DNA of 64,000 nucleotides from Streptomyces sp. SA15 (GCF_002291145.1 NZ_NTGE01000099.1:477135-541134), one strand, 5' to 3'; positions 52,021 through 60,880 are shown, counted from the first letter of the stretch. Notes: generated from the letters alone by a model not told the origin. Program-made: numbers and translations.

Positions 52021-52781
52021 TTCACGCCCCCGTCGGTCTCGTCCGCCGGGAGCGACCACCAGGGCAGCACCCGGTAGACCGGCTGGTCCGAGACCCGCTC
52101 CTCGCTCCACTTGGGCGGCGGCACATTGGTGGTACGGGAACGGACCTGGACGAGCTCGACGGTGCCGCCCTCGCCGGCCAGGTCCTCGCGATCGAGGCGC
52201 AGCGCCACTATGCGGCGCAGATACGTCTCGGAGAGGGCGCCGCGCAGGTCGGCCGGACGGTTGTCGGTGTCGTGGGTGGCGACGTAGTAGTCCCAGGCCC
52301 GGCGCAGCTCGTTCTGCTGGGTGTGGCTCGGCAGCAGATTGCCGTCGATGGCCCGGCCGTCCTGGGCGGAAAGGTCGTACCAGCCGGTGGTCCGTATCGC
52401 GCCGTCCGTGGTGCTGATCTGCGCGCGCACCTGGACGGCGATGTTCTGCTGCAACGGGTTCGGCGCGAAGAGCTTCCAGTTCTGCTCGAACTCCGGGTAG
52501 ATCCAGTCCTCGATCGCCCCGCCGTGCTGCTTGGTCAGCGTGTTCGACGGCGCGACGTGCAGGAACATCATGCCGACGTGCGTACAGACGGCGACCGCGA
52601 CGACCGCCAGGGCCACGGCGACGCCGATCTGGTAGCGGAGTGAGAGGGCTGCGACACCGGTTCGGGGAGGCCGGTCGACTGTCGGGGCAATGCCGGGCGG
52701 GGAGCCCTGTGGGTCGGCGGGCGCAGCGCCCGGCTCGCCCGGCCCCTGTCGGGGGTTCGAGCCTCCGTCGTACGCGTCCAT
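52017..52781 (-). CDS. DUF5819 family protein
   Basis: The ATG at 52781 gives 254 residues. A Pro/Gly-rich N-terminus (about 1-50) precedes one membrane helix (QIGVAVALAVVAVAVCTHVGMMFLHV), then a soluble outer domain with YPEFEQNWKLFAPNPLQQNIAVQVRA, the hallmark of DUF5819, and WYDLSAQDGRAIDGN. Members commonly sit next to HTTM proteins, as here. Function is unknown. The upstream gap holds paaA control sites on the other side. Confidence 0.88.
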   Translation of the reverse strand: MDAYDGGSNPRQGPGEPGAAPADPQGSPPGIAPTVDRPPRTGVAALSLRYQIGVAVALAVVAVAVCTHVGMMFLHVAPSNTLTKQHGGAIEDWIYPEFEQNWKLFAPNPLQQNIAVQVRAQISTTDGAIRTTGWYDLSAQDGRAIDGNLLPSHTQQNELRRAWDYYVATHDTDNRPADLRGALSETYLRRIVALRLDREDLAGEGGTVELVQVRSRTTNVPPPKWSEERVSDQPVYRVLPWWSLPADETDGGVK

Positions 52782-53113
52782 TCCGCCCCGATTCCCGATC
52801 CCGGTCCCTGCTTTCGGCCGCCACGCTGCCAGACCGCCCGGCCGCAGGCCCGCCGTACCGCCCCCGGCGCCCACCGCTCCCGCGACGCTCGCACGGAACG
52901 GTACTCAGGCCGTGCGCCCGGCACAGCCCCATCGGGCCCGCCTCCAAGCCGTCCCGGTCGAACCGCCCCGGTTTTCCACAGGGGGCGTCCGCGGGCGCCC
53001 GCAGGTTATCCACAGCGGTTGACACCTTACGGCGCCCGACCGACCATGGAATCGCACGAACCGAACGATCGGTCGGGAGCAAGCTCCGGCAGAGCCCAGG
53101 TCGAGGGGATCTC
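52782..53113. other. Divergent gap between DUF5819 operon and paaABCDE
   Basis: This gap of 332 bp holds no gene. It contains DnaA-box-like words TTTTCCACA (52972-52980) and TTATCCACA (53006-53014), a GCGGGCGCCCGC palindrome between them, and the PaaR-like box at 53060. TTGACACC at 53019 may be the -35 of the paaA promoter. Confidence 0.6.
53060..53073. promoter_or_regulatory. PaaR-like operator before paaA
   Basis: ACCGAACGATCGGT is the exact reverse complement of the site at 48220-48233. It ends 40 bp before the paaA start, a position suited to repression. Confidence 0.8.
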
Positions 53114-54145
53114 ATGGCGACAGCAGCCGCGCACGACACGGCCCGCACACAGGCGGACGAGGCACGGGACGGCGCCGACAGCACCGTCGGCGACACCGCC
53201 GCCTACGAGCGCGCCTTCGACTCCGCCGTTGCCGCCGACGAGCGCATCGAGCCGCGCGACTGGATGCCCGACGCCTACCGCGCGACCCTCGTCCGGCAGA
53301 TCGCCCAGCACGCCCACTCCGAGATCATCGGCATGCAGCCGGAGGCGAACTGGATCACGCGCGCCCCCTCACTGCGCCGCAAGGCGATCCTGATGGCCAA
53401 GGTCCAGGACGAGGCCGGGCACGGCCTGTATCTCTACAGCGCCGCCGAGACCCTCGGCACCAGCCGCGACGAACTGCTCGACAAGCTCCACACCGGCCGC
53501 CAGAAGTACTCCTCGATCTTCAACTACCCCACGCTGACCTGGGCGGACGTCGGCGCGATCGGATGGCTGGTGGACGGCGCCGCGATCACCAACCAGGTCC
53601 CCCTGTGCCGCTGTTCGTACGGCCCGTACGCGCGCGCGATGGTCCGCATCTGCAAGGAGGAGTCCTTCCACCAGCGCCAGGGGTACGAGCTGCTGCTGGC
53701 CCTCAGCCGCGGCACCCCGGAGCAGCACGCGATGGCGCAGGACGCGGTGAACCGCTGGTGGTGGCCGTCCCTGATGATGTTCGGTCCGCCCGACGACGAG
53801 TCCGCGCACTCCGCGCAGTCGATGGCGTGGAAGATCAAGCGGCATTCGAACGACGAGCTGCGCCAGCGCTTCGTCGACATCTGCGTCCCCCAGGCCGAGT
53901 CCCTCGGCCTCACCCTCCCGGACCCGGACCTGAAGTGGAACGAGGAGCGCGGGCACCACGACTTCGGCCCGATCGACTGGACGGAGTTCTGGGACGTCCT
54001 CAAGGGCAACGGCCCGTGCAACGAACAGCGGATCACGCAGCGCAGGCAGGCCCACGAGGAGGGCGCCTGGGTACGGGAGTCGGCCGCGGCCTACGCGGCC
54101 AAGCGTACGAACGGGACCACCGAGACAGGAGCGCCGCGAGCATGA
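53114..54145 (+). CDS. paaA: Phenylacetyl-CoA epoxidase subunit PaaA (catalytic)
   Basis: From ATG 53114 (GAGGGGATCTC before it) come 343 residues of the diiron oxygenase subunit. Metal ligands are in HAHSEIIGMQPEANW (about 80), KVQDEAGHGLYL (about 112-123), and CKEESFHQRQG. It forms an epoxide on the ring of phenylacetyl-CoA with PaaC, PaaB and PaaE. The N-terminus carries about 40 extra Ala/Asp-rich residues. It starts the paaABCDE operon under the PaaR-like box. Confidence 0.96.
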   Translation: MATAAAHDTARTQADEARDGADSTVGDTAAYERAFDSAVAADERIEPRDWMPDAYRATLVRQIAQHAHSEIIGMQPEANWITRAPSLRRKAILMAKVQDEAGHGLYLYSAAETLGTSRDELLDKLHTGRQKYSSIFNYPTLTWADVGAIGWLVDGAAITNQVPLCRCSYGPYARAMVRICKEESFHQRQGYELLLALSRGTPEQHAMAQDAVNRWWWPSLMMFGPPDDESAHSAQSMAWKIKRHSNDELRQRFVDICVPQAESLGLTLPDPDLKWNEERGHHDFGPIDWTEFWDVLKGNGPCNEQRITQRRQAHEEGAWVRESAAAYAAKRTNGTTETGAPRA

Positions 54146-54429
54146 CGAACACCGACTGGCCCCTGTGGGAGGTCTTCGTGCGCTCCCGCCGAGGCCTCGC
54201 CCACACCCACGCCGGCAGCCTGCACGCGCCGGACGCGGAGTTCGCCCTGCGCAACGCCCGCGACCTGTACACCCGGCGTGGCGAGGGCGTCTCGATCTGG
54301 GTCGTCCCCTCGTCCGCGATCACGGCCTCCTCGCCCGACGAGAAGGACCCGTTCTTCGAACCGGCCGCCGACAAGCCCTACCGCCACCCGACGTTCTACG
54401 AGATCCCGGAGGGGGTGAAGCACCTGTGA
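54142..54429 (+). CDS. paaB: Phenylacetyl-CoA epoxidase subunit PaaB
   Basis: The ATG overlaps the paaA stop by 4 bp. The 95 residues match PaaB: WPLWEVFVRSRRGLAHTHAGSLHAPD, ALRNARDLYTRRGEGVSIWVV, and the end FYEIPEGVKHL. PaaB bridges the PaaAC heterodimers in the epoxidase. Its length is normal and it has no catalytic residues. Confidence 0.96.
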   Translation: MTNTDWPLWEVFVRSRRGLAHTHAGSLHAPDAEFALRNARDLYTRRGEGVSIWVVPSSAITASSPDEKDPFFEPAADKPYRHPTFYEIPEGVKHL

Positions 54430-55148
54430 CGACCACGACCGTTCCCACGACGGCCGCCCTCGCCCTCGGCGACGACGCCCTGGTGCTCTCCCACCGCCTC
54501 GGCGAGTGGGCGGGCCACGCCCCCGTGCTGGAGGAGGAGGTCGCCCTCGCCAACATCGCGCTGGACCTGCTGGGCCAGGCCCGCGTGCTGCTGTCGCTGG
54601 TCGGCGACGAGGACGAACTGGCATACCTGCGCGAGGAACGCGCCTTCACCAACCTCCAGCTGGTGGAACAGCCGAACGGCGACTTCGCCCACACCATCGC
54701 CCGCCAGCTGTACTTCTCCACCTACCAGCACCTGCTGTACGCCGAGCTGGCGGCCGGCGACGGCCCCTTCGCCCCGCTCGCCGCGAAGGCCGTCAAGGAG
54801 GTCGCCTACCACCGCGACCACGCCGAGCAGTGGACCCTGCGGCTCGGCGACGGCACGGACATCGGCCATGAGCGGATGCAGCGGGCGTGCGAGGCGCTGT
54901 GGCGGTTCACCGCAGAGATGTTCCAGCCCGTACAGGGGCTGGAGGCGGACCTGCCGGGGATGGAGTCGGCCTGGCTGGAGTCCGTCGGGGACATCCTGCG
55001 CCGCGCCACCCTGACGGTCCCCGAGGGCCCGCGGTCCGGGGCGTGGACGGCCGGCGCGGGCCGCCAGGGCCTGCACACCGAACCCTTCGGGCTGATGCTC
55101 GCCGAGATGCAGCATCTGCACCGCAGCCACCCGGGGGCGTCATGGTGA
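54426..55148 (+). CDS. paaC: Phenylacetyl-CoA epoxidase subunit PaaC (structural)
   Basis: A GTG at 54426 overlaps the paaB stop (GTGA). The 240 residues are the ferritin-like partner of PaaA: LSHRLGEWAGHAPVLEEEVALANIALDLLGQAR and EVAYHRDHAEQWTLRLGDG in sequence. PaaC keeps the diiron fold but not full metal binding and stabilises PaaA. The next start lies inside its last codons. Confidence 0.95.
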   Translation: MTTTTVPTTAALALGDDALVLSHRLGEWAGHAPVLEEEVALANIALDLLGQARVLLSLVGDEDELAYLREERAFTNLQLVEQPNGDFAHTIARQLYFSTYQHLLYAELAAGDGPFAPLAAKAVKEVAYHRDHAEQWTLRLGDGTDIGHERMQRACEALWRFTAEMFQPVQGLEADLPGMESAWLESVGDILRRATLTVPEGPRSGAWTAGAGRQGLHTEPFGLMLAEMQHLHRSHPGASW

Positions 55149-55675
55149 CGACCACCCCGCTGGAGGCGGAGCTCCTGGAGGTCGCCGGTTCGGTGCCCGA
55201 CCCCGAACTGCCCGTGCTCACCCTGCGGGAGCTGGGCGTGCTGCGGGCCGTGCACGTCAGCGGCGCCGACTCGGTGGAGGTCGAGCTGACCCCGACGTAC
55301 ACCGGCTGCCCGGCCGTCGAGGCGATGTCCCTGGACATAGAGCGCGCGCTGCACGCCCGCGGCATGCGGGAGGTCACCGTGCGCACGGTGCTCACGCCCG
55401 CCTGGTCGACGGACGACATCACGGACGAAGGGCGACGCAAGCTGCGGGAGTTCGGCATCGCCCCGCCGCGCGTGGGGCCTGGGTCCGGACCGGTCGCCCT
55501 GCGACTCGGACCGACCCGCACCCTCGCCGCGGAGCCGGACCCGGAACCCATCCGCTGCCCGCACTGCGGGTCCGCCGACACCGAGCTGCTCAGCCGTTTC
55601 TCCTCCACCGCGTGCAAGGCGCTGCGGCGGTGCCTGGCGTGCCGTGAACCGTTCGACCACTTCAAGGAGTTGTGA
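55142..55675 (+). CDS. paaD: PaaD, iron-sulfur/metal-sulfur assembly protein of the epoxidase
   Basis: The ATG at 55142 overlaps paaC by 7 bp (a GTG at 55145 is possible). The 177 residues have a MIP18/DUF59 domain (VPDPELPVLTLRELGVLRAV, PTYTGCPAVEAM) and a C-terminal zinc ribbon with CPHCGSADTELLSRFSSTACKALRRCLAC (four or more Cys). PaaD helps mature the epoxidase. Coupling on both sides confirms the operon. Confidence 0.95.
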   Translation: MVTTTPLEAELLEVAGSVPDPELPVLTLRELGVLRAVHVSGADSVEVELTPTYTGCPAVEAMSLDIERALHARGMREVTVRTVLTPAWSTDDITDEGRRKLREFGIAPPRVGPGSGPVALRLGPTRTLAAEPDPEPIRCPHCGSADTELLSRFSSTACKALRRCLACREPFDHFKEL

Positions 55676-56736
55676 TGGCCCGCTTCCACACGCTCCCCGT
55701 GGCCGCGGTCGACCGGCTCACCGACGACTCCGTGGCCCTGACCCTCACTGTGCCCCCGGAGCTGCGCGAGGAGTACCGGCACGCCCCGGGCCAGCACCTC
55801 GCCCTGCGGCGCAGGGTGGACGGCGCGGAGATACGGCGCACGTACTCGATCTGCTCCCCGGCCCCGGCACCGGACGCCGAAGGGCCCCGCGCCCTGCGCG
55901 TCGGAGTGCGGCTGGTGGAAGGCGGGGCCTTCTCGGCCTACGCGCTCAAGGAGATCAACGTCGGCGACGAGCTGGAGGTGATGACGCCGGCCGGACGCTT
56001 CACCCTCGACCCCGCGCCCGGCCTGTACGCCGCGATCGTCGGCGGCAGCGGCATCACCCCGGTGCTGTCGATCGTGGCGACGCTGCTGGCGCGGGAACCG
56101 CAGGCCCGGTTCTGTCTGGTGCGCAGCGACCGTACGTCGGCGTCGACGATGTTCCTGGAGGAGGTCGCCGACCTGAAGGACCGCTACCCGGAGCGGCTGC
56201 AGCTGGTGACGGTGCTGTCCCGGGAGGAACAGCAGGCGGGGCTGCCGTCCGGGCGGCTCGACCAGGAGCGGCTGACCGGGCTGCTGCCGGCGCTGCTGCC
56301 GGTGGAGCGGGTGGCGGGATGGTTCCTGTGCGGGCCGTTCGGGCTGGTGCAGGGGGCGGAAAGGGCACTACGGAAGCTGGGGGTCGCTCGCACGCGCATC
56401 CACGAGGAGATCTTCCACGTGGACACCGTCGCCCCCACAGCCGGCACCCCCGCGCCCGCGCACAGCACGGTGACCGCGCGGCTGGACGGCCGGGGCGGCA
56501 GCTGGCCCGTCCAGGACGGCGAGTCGCTGCTGGAGACGGTGCTGCGCAACCGGCCCGACGCGCCCTACGCCTGCAAGGGCGGGGTGTGCGGGACCTGCCG
56601 TGCCTTCCTGGTCTCCGGTGAGGTGCGGATGGACCGCAACTTCGCGCTGGAGCCGGAGGAGACGGAGGAGGGGTATGTGCTGGCGTGCCAGTCGCATCCG
56701 GTGACGGAGAAGGTGGAGCTGGACTTCGACAGGTGA
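55675..56736 (+). CDS. paaE: Phenylacetyl-CoA epoxidase reductase PaaE
   Basis: The ATG at 55675 overlaps the paaD stop (TGATG). The 353 residues hold an FAD domain (RRTYSICS), an NADPH domain (IVGGSGITPVLSIVATLL) and a C-terminal plant-type 2Fe-2S ferredoxin domain with CKGGVCGTC plus the distant Cys in LACQSHP. It passes electrons from NADPH to PaaA. The proton-transfer and later paa genes (paaG, paaJ, paaK) are not next to it. Confidence 0.95.
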   Translation: MARFHTLPVAAVDRLTDDSVALTLTVPPELREEYRHAPGQHLALRRRVDGAEIRRTYSICSPAPAPDAEGPRALRVGVRLVEGGAFSAYALKEINVGDELEVMTPAGRFTLDPAPGLYAAIVGGSGITPVLSIVATLLAREPQARFCLVRSDRTSASTMFLEEVADLKDRYPERLQLVTVLSREEQQAGLPSGRLDQERLTGLLPALLPVERVAGWFLCGPFGLVQGAERALRKLGVARTRIHEEIFHVDTVAPTAGTPAPAHSTVTARLDGRGGSWPVQDGESLLETVLRNRPDAPYACKGGVCGTCRAFLVSGEVRMDRNFALEPEETEEGYVLACQSHPVTEKVELDFDR

Positions 56737-56767
56737 ACGTCACCAGCCCGTTCCCGTTCCCTTCTTC

Positions 56768-56797
56768 TAGAACCTGTTCTATCTTGACGGTCCGTCA
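56768..56797. promoter_or_regulatory. KstR-like operator plus TGACGG-N-CCGTCA palindrome
   Basis: TAGAACCTGTTCTA (56768-56781) fits the TNNAAC-N2-GTTNNA motif of the KstR cholesterol regulator exactly and is a near-perfect palindrome. TGACGG-T-CCGTCA (56785-56797) lies 3 bp further. Both lie within 60 bp of the acyl-CoA dehydrogenase start. Confidence 0.7.
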
Positions 56798-56828
56798 GAT
56801 CAGCTGACCCGCCGGGAGGGCAGGGACC

Positions 56829-57962
56829 GTGGACTTCACCTTCACCGAGGAGCAGCAGGCGGCGGCCGAGGCGGCGCGGGGGGTGTTCGCCGGAGTCGTC
56901 CCCGACGCGGTGCCCAGTCCGGCCCTCACCGCGGGCGCCGTCGCCGACGACTTCGACCGTGCGCTGTGGGCCAAGCTCGCCGACGCGGACCTGCTGGGCC
57001 TGCTGTCGGCCCCGGAGTACGGCGGGGCGGGCCTGGACGCCATCGCGCTGTGCCTGGTGCTGCGCGAGGCGGCGAGGGTGCTGGCGCGGGTGCCGCTGCT
57101 GGAGAGCAGCGCGGCCCTGGCCGCCGTACAGACCTTCGGCGGGGAGGAGCTGAAGTCGGCTCTGCTGGCGCGGGCGGGCCGGGGGGAGGTCGTGCTGACC
57201 GTCGCCGCGAGCGGCCGCACCGGCCACGATCCCGCCGAACTCGCCGTGACCGCACGGCAGGAGGGGGACGCGTGGGTGCTGGACGGGGTGCAGACGGCGG
57301 TTCCCTGGGCGCACAACGCCGACTTCGTGGTCGTACCCGCGCACACGGCCGCCGACCGGACCCTGCTCGCCCTGGTCCCCCGGACCCACACGGGGGTCGA
57401 GCTCGCCGAGCAGATCTCCACCACCGGCGAGCGCCTCGGCGAACTGCGCCTGGACGGCGTACGGATCGCGGACCGGGACGTCATCGACGCCGGCGGCGCG
57501 TGGGAGTGGCTGCGCGATCTGCTGACCACCGGCACCTGTGCGCTGGCGCTCGGTCTCGGTGAGCGGGTCCTGCGGATGACCAGCGAATACACCAGCAAGC
57601 GGGAGCAGTTCGGCTTCCCGGTCGCCACCTTCCAGGCCGTCGCCGTCCAGGCCGCCGACCGCTATATCGACCTGCGGGCCATGGAGGCCACGCTCTGGCA
57701 GGCCGCGTGGCGGAGCGGCTCGGGAGCCCAGGGCGCGCTGCCCGCCTCCGGTGATGTCGCCGTCGCCAAGATCTGGGCCTCGGAAGGTGTACGGCGGGTC
57801 GTGCAGACGGCGCAGCATCTGCACGGCGGGTTCGGCGCCGACGTCGAGTATCCCCTGCACCGGTACCACGCCTGGGCCAAGCACCTGGAACTGTCCCTGG
57901 GCCCGGCGGCGGCCCACGAGGAGACCCTGGGCGACCTGCTGGCGGCCCATCCGCTCGGCTGA
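56829..57962 (+). CDS. Acyl-CoA dehydrogenase, short FadE type (possible steroid-side-chain enzyme)
   Basis: A GTG at 56829 behind GGGAGGGCAGGG opens 377 residues. The family parts are visible: DFTFTEEQQAAAEAARGVF, LLSAPEYGGAGLDAIAL, TSKREQFGFPVATFQAVA and TAQHLHGGFGADVEYPLHRY, the last in place of the usual QxxGG-GY segment. Chains of this size and sequence often form alpha2beta2 heteromers that oxidise steroid or CoA-thioester side chains; no partner gene is next to it. The KstR-like operator supports a steroid or terpenoid substrate, but this is inference. Confidence 0.87.
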   Translation: MDFTFTEEQQAAAEAARGVFAGVVPDAVPSPALTAGAVADDFDRALWAKLADADLLGLLSAPEYGGAGLDAIALCLVLREAARVLARVPLLESSAALAAVQTFGGEELKSALLARAGRGEVVLTVAASGRTGHDPAELAVTARQEGDAWVLDGVQTAVPWAHNADFVVVPAHTAADRTLLALVPRTHTGVELAEQISTTGERLGELRLDGVRIADRDVIDAGGAWEWLRDLLTTGTCALALGLGERVLRMTSEYTSKREQFGFPVATFQAVAVQAADRYIDLRAMEATLWQAAWRSGSGAQGALPASGDVAVAKIWASEGVRRVVQTAQHLHGGFGADVEYPLHRYHAWAKHLELSLGPAAAHEETLGDLLAAHPLG

Positions 57963-58034
57963 CCGCCCGGCGGCGGCGAGGGCCGGAGGCACTCCTTGGC
58001 TGGGCCCCTGTAGGAGGCCCCCTTGGCTGGGGCC

Positions 58035-58382
58035 CTAGAGAACGTGCCCCGGCTCTCCCGCGTCGGTCACGACAGGACGGCCCGCGGCCGCCCAGACCTG
58101 CATGCCGCCGTCGACGTTCACGGCGTCGACGCCCTGCTGGACGAGGTACATCGCGACCTGGGCCGAACGCCCGCCGGATCGGCAGATCACATGGACCCGC
58201 CCGTCCCGCGGCGCCGCCTCGGTCAGCTCGCCGTACCGGGCAACGAACTCACTGATGGGAATGTGCAGCGCCCCTGCGGCGTGACCCGCCTGCCACTCGT
58301 CGTCCTCCCGGACGTCCAGCAGGAAGTCGCCGTCCTTGAGGTCCGTGACCTCGACCGTGGGCACACCAGCTCCGAATTGCAT
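58035..58382 (-). CDS. Single-domain rhodanese
   Basis: The start is ATG 58382; 115 residues follow. The rhodanese fold is plain: LKDGDFLLDVREDDEWQAGHAAGALHIPISEF, then the active-site loop CRSGGRS with the catalytic Cys near residue 69, and GMQVWAAAGRPVV. Such proteins carry persulfide sulfur. It is convergent with the dehydrogenase gene across 72 bp that hold a small CCTTGGCTGGG direct repeat, and lies downstream of the J-domain gene. Confidence 0.93.
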   Translation of the reverse strand: MQFGAGVPTVEVTDLKDGDFLLDVREDDEWQAGHAAGALHIPISEFVARYGELTEAAPRDGRVHVICRSGGRSAQVAMYLVQQGVDAVNVDGGMQVWAAAGRPVVTDAGEPGHVL

Positions 58383-58461
58383 GTCCCCGACGCTACCCGA
58401 CACAACGGCCGACCAGCCCGACCAGCCCTGCCGACCAGCCCGGCCGACCCGGCCTGACCGG

Positions 58462-59304
58462 CTACCCGAGCAGCTCCGCCAGCTCCGCCTCGCGCTCGGC
58501 GAGCTGGGCCAGAAGCTGTTCGGCGACCTCGTCCAGGAGACGGTCGGGGTCGTCCGGGGCCATCCGGAGCATCGAGCCGATCGCGCTCTCCTCCAGTTCC
58601 CGGGCGACGACGCTGAGCAGTTCCTTGCGCTGTGCGAGCCATTCGAGGCGGGCGTAGAGCTCCTCGCTGGGCGTCGGCCCCTGCTCAGGGGGCTTCGGCC
58701 CGGCGGCCCACTCCTCGGCCAGCTCCCGAAGCAGCGCCTCGTCGCCACGGGCGTAGGCGCCGTTGACCCGCGTGATGAACTCCTCGCGCCGCCCCCGTTC
58801 GGACTCGTCCTGCGCCAGGTCGGGGTGGGCCTTGCGGGCCAGCTCGCGGTAGAGCTTGCGGGCCTCGTCGCTGGGGCGCACGCGCTGCGGGGGCCGTACC
58901 TGCTGATCGGTGAGCATGGCCGCAGCCTCCGGGAACAGTCCCTGGCCGTCCATCCAGCCGTGGAACAGCTCCTCGACGCCGGGCATCGGCATGACCCGGG
59001 CCCGCGCCTCGTCCGCCTTGCGCAGGTCCTCGGGGTCGCCGGTGCGGGCGGCCCTGGCCTCGGCGATCCGGGCGTCCAGCTCGTCGAGCCGTGCGTACAT
59101 CGGGCCCAGCTTCTGGTGGTGCAGCCGCTCGAAGTTCTCGACCTCGATACGGAAGGTCTCCACCGCGATCTCGTACTCGATGAGCGCCTGCTCGGCGGCC
59201 CGCACGGCCCGCTCCAGCCGCTCCTCGGGCCGGGGCGCACCGCCCTGTGGCGTCACCCGGCCCTCACCGGCGACACCACCCTGCTCAGCTTCCGGGGTCG
59301 TCAC
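58462..59304 (-). CDS. J-domain-containing protein
   Basis: The GTG at 59304 is preferred (another GTG lies at 59322); about 280 residues follow. A long N-terminal coiled coil (about 20-90, Glu/Arg/Ala-rich) leads to a J-domain near 140-195 with DEARKLYRELARKAHPDLAQ (HPD motif), and a second helical stretch rich in Glu and Leu ends the protein. The HPD loop should stimulate a DnaK-type Hsp70; the client is unknown. The J-domain is internal rather than N-terminal. Confidence 0.85.
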   Translation of the reverse strand: MTTPEAEQGGVAGEGRVTPQGGAPRPEERLERAVRAAEQALIEYEIAVETFRIEVENFERLHHQKLGPMYARLDELDARIAEARAARTGDPEDLRKADEARARVMPMPGVEELFHGWMDGQGLFPEAAAMLTDQQVRPPQRVRPSDEARKLYRELARKAHPDLAQDESERGRREEFITRVNGAYARGDEALLRELAEEWAAGPKPPEQGPTPSEELYARLEWLAQRKELLSVVARELEESAIGSMLRMAPDDPDRLLDEVAEQLLAQLAEREAELAELLG

Positions 59305-59428
59305 CCGACCAGCGTAGGCCACGACCGACGGGGCCCTCCGAGCACACCGACTTCACCTTGATCACCCGGGCGCCCACCTGCCGTATCCCGGACTCCCCGG
59401 CTCCCCCTCACATCCCGCCATACCCCCG

Positions 59429-60880
59429 TCACACCCCCGTCTCCGCCGCGACCCGTCCCGCCCGCACCGCCGCCAGCAGCTCCGCGTGGTCCGCCTCGGT
59501 CCGGTCGGCGTAGGCGACGGCGAAGGTGGCGATCGCCTCGTCCAGTTCCTCGTTCTTGCCGCAGTAGCCGGCGATCAGGCGCGGGTCGGCACTGTGGGCG
59601 TGGGCGCGAGCAAGAAGCGCGCCCGTCATCCGGCCGTAGTCGTCCATCTGGTCGGCGGCCAGGGCCGCGGGGTCGACGCTGCCCTTGCGGTTGCGGAACT
59701 GCCGTACCTGGAAGGGCCGTCCGTCGACCGACGTCCAGCCCAGGAGGATGTCACTGACCACTTGCATGCGCTTCTGACCCATGACCACACGCCGCCCCTC
59801 GTGCGCCACCTCCGGCGCCTCGAACCCGGCGCTCACCAGATGCGGCACCAGCGCCGAGGGCCGGGCCTCCTTGACCTGGAGGACGAGCGGTTCGCCCCGG
59901 TGGTCCAGGAGCAGCACGACGTACGACCGCGTACCGACGCTGCCCGTGCCGACGACGCGGAACGCCACGTCGTGCACCGAGTGGCGGGCCAGCAGCGGAA
60001 GGCGGTCCTCGGAGAGGGAGGTCAGGTACTCCTCCAGGGACGCGGCCACCGTAGCGGCCTCGGCGTCCGGAACGCGCCGCAGCACCGGCGGGGCGTCGAC
60101 GAAGCGGCGCCCGCCGTCCTCGGTCGGCTCCGTCGACTTCGCCGCGAAGCGCCCGCTGGTGTTGGCCCGCGCCTTCTCGGAGACCCGCTCCAGCGTGCCG
60201 AGCAGGTCGTGGGCGTCGGTGTGGGAGACGAGCTCCTCGTCCGCGATGGCGTTCCACGCGTCGAGGACCGGCAGCTTGGCGAGCAGCCGCATGGTGCGGC
60301 GGTAGGCGCCCACCGCGTCGTGCGCCGCCTTGCGGCAGGTGTCCTCGTCCGCGCCCGCCTCGCGCCCGGCGAGCACGAGCGAGGCGGCGAGCCGCTTGAG
60401 GTCCCACTCCCAGGGGCCGTCGACCGTCTCGTCGAAGTCGTTCAGATCGATGACCAGGCCGCCGCGCGCGTCGGCGTACAGGCCGAAGTTGGCGGCGTGG
60501 GCGTCGCCGCAGATCTGGGCGCGGATCCTGGTCATGGGAGTGCGCGCCAGGTCGTACGCCATGAGGCCCGCCGCGCCGCGCAGGAAGGCGAGCGGCGTGG
60601 CCGCCATCCTGCCCACCCGTATCGGCGTGAGCTCGGGAATCCGGCCACGGCTGGACTCCTCGACCGTGCTCACCGCGTCGGGCCGGCCGCCGTCCAGGTC
60701 GAGGGTGGCGTGCGCACCGCGCGGGACCCGGCGCCGCAGTGCCTTGCCCTCCTCCTTGGGCGTCCCCCGAGTCGGCCACTCGGCGAAGCCCCGCACCCGA
60801 GGCATCCGGCGAGCGCCGCCCTTCGCCCCCGCCGTCTCCGCTGCCGCCTCAGCAGCCGTCCCAGCACTGACCTCGGCCAT
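59429..60880 (-). CDS. DUF2252 family protein
   Basis: This 483-residue protein shows the kinase-like fold features of DUF2252: RIRAQICGDAHAANFGLYAD (HxD-like loop, about 120-139), DLNDFDETVDGPWEWDLKRLAASL (DxxDFDE), and later LQVKEARPSALVP and QVRQFRNRKGS. The role is unknown, although the fold resembles phosphotransferases. It has an Ala-rich N-terminus. DnaA-box words lie in its 5' gap, between it and the rRNA methyltransferase gene that precedes it on the same strand. Confidence 0.9.
   Translation of the reverse strand: MAEVSAGTAAEAAAETAGAKGGARRMPRVRGFAEWPTRGTPKEEGKALRRRVPRGAHATLDLDGGRPDAVSTVEESSRGRIPELTPIRVGRMAATPLAFLRGAAGLMAYDLARTPMTRIRAQICGDAHAANFGLYADARGGLVIDLNDFDETVDGPWEWDLKRLAASLVLAGREAGADEDTCRKAAHDAVGAYRRTMRLLAKLPVLDAWNAIADEELVSHTDAHDLLGTLERVSEKARANTSGRFAAKSTEPTEDGGRRFVDAPPVLRRVPDAEAATVAASLEEYLTSLSEDRLPLLARHSVHDVAFRVVGTGSVGTRSYVVLLLDHRGEPLVLQVKEARPSALVPHLVSAGFEAPEVAHEGRRVVMGQKRMQVVSDILLGWTSVDGRPFQVRQFRNRKGSVDPAALAADQMDDYGRMTGALLARAHAHSADPRLIAGYCGKNEELDEAIATFAVAYADRTEADHAELLAAVRAGRVAAETGV

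Noticed and set aside
52749..52776. T-arm-like sequence GGGGGTTCGAGCCTCC
   Set aside because: No acceptor, D or anticodon arm can be built around it, and it lies in the coding start of the DUF5819 gene.
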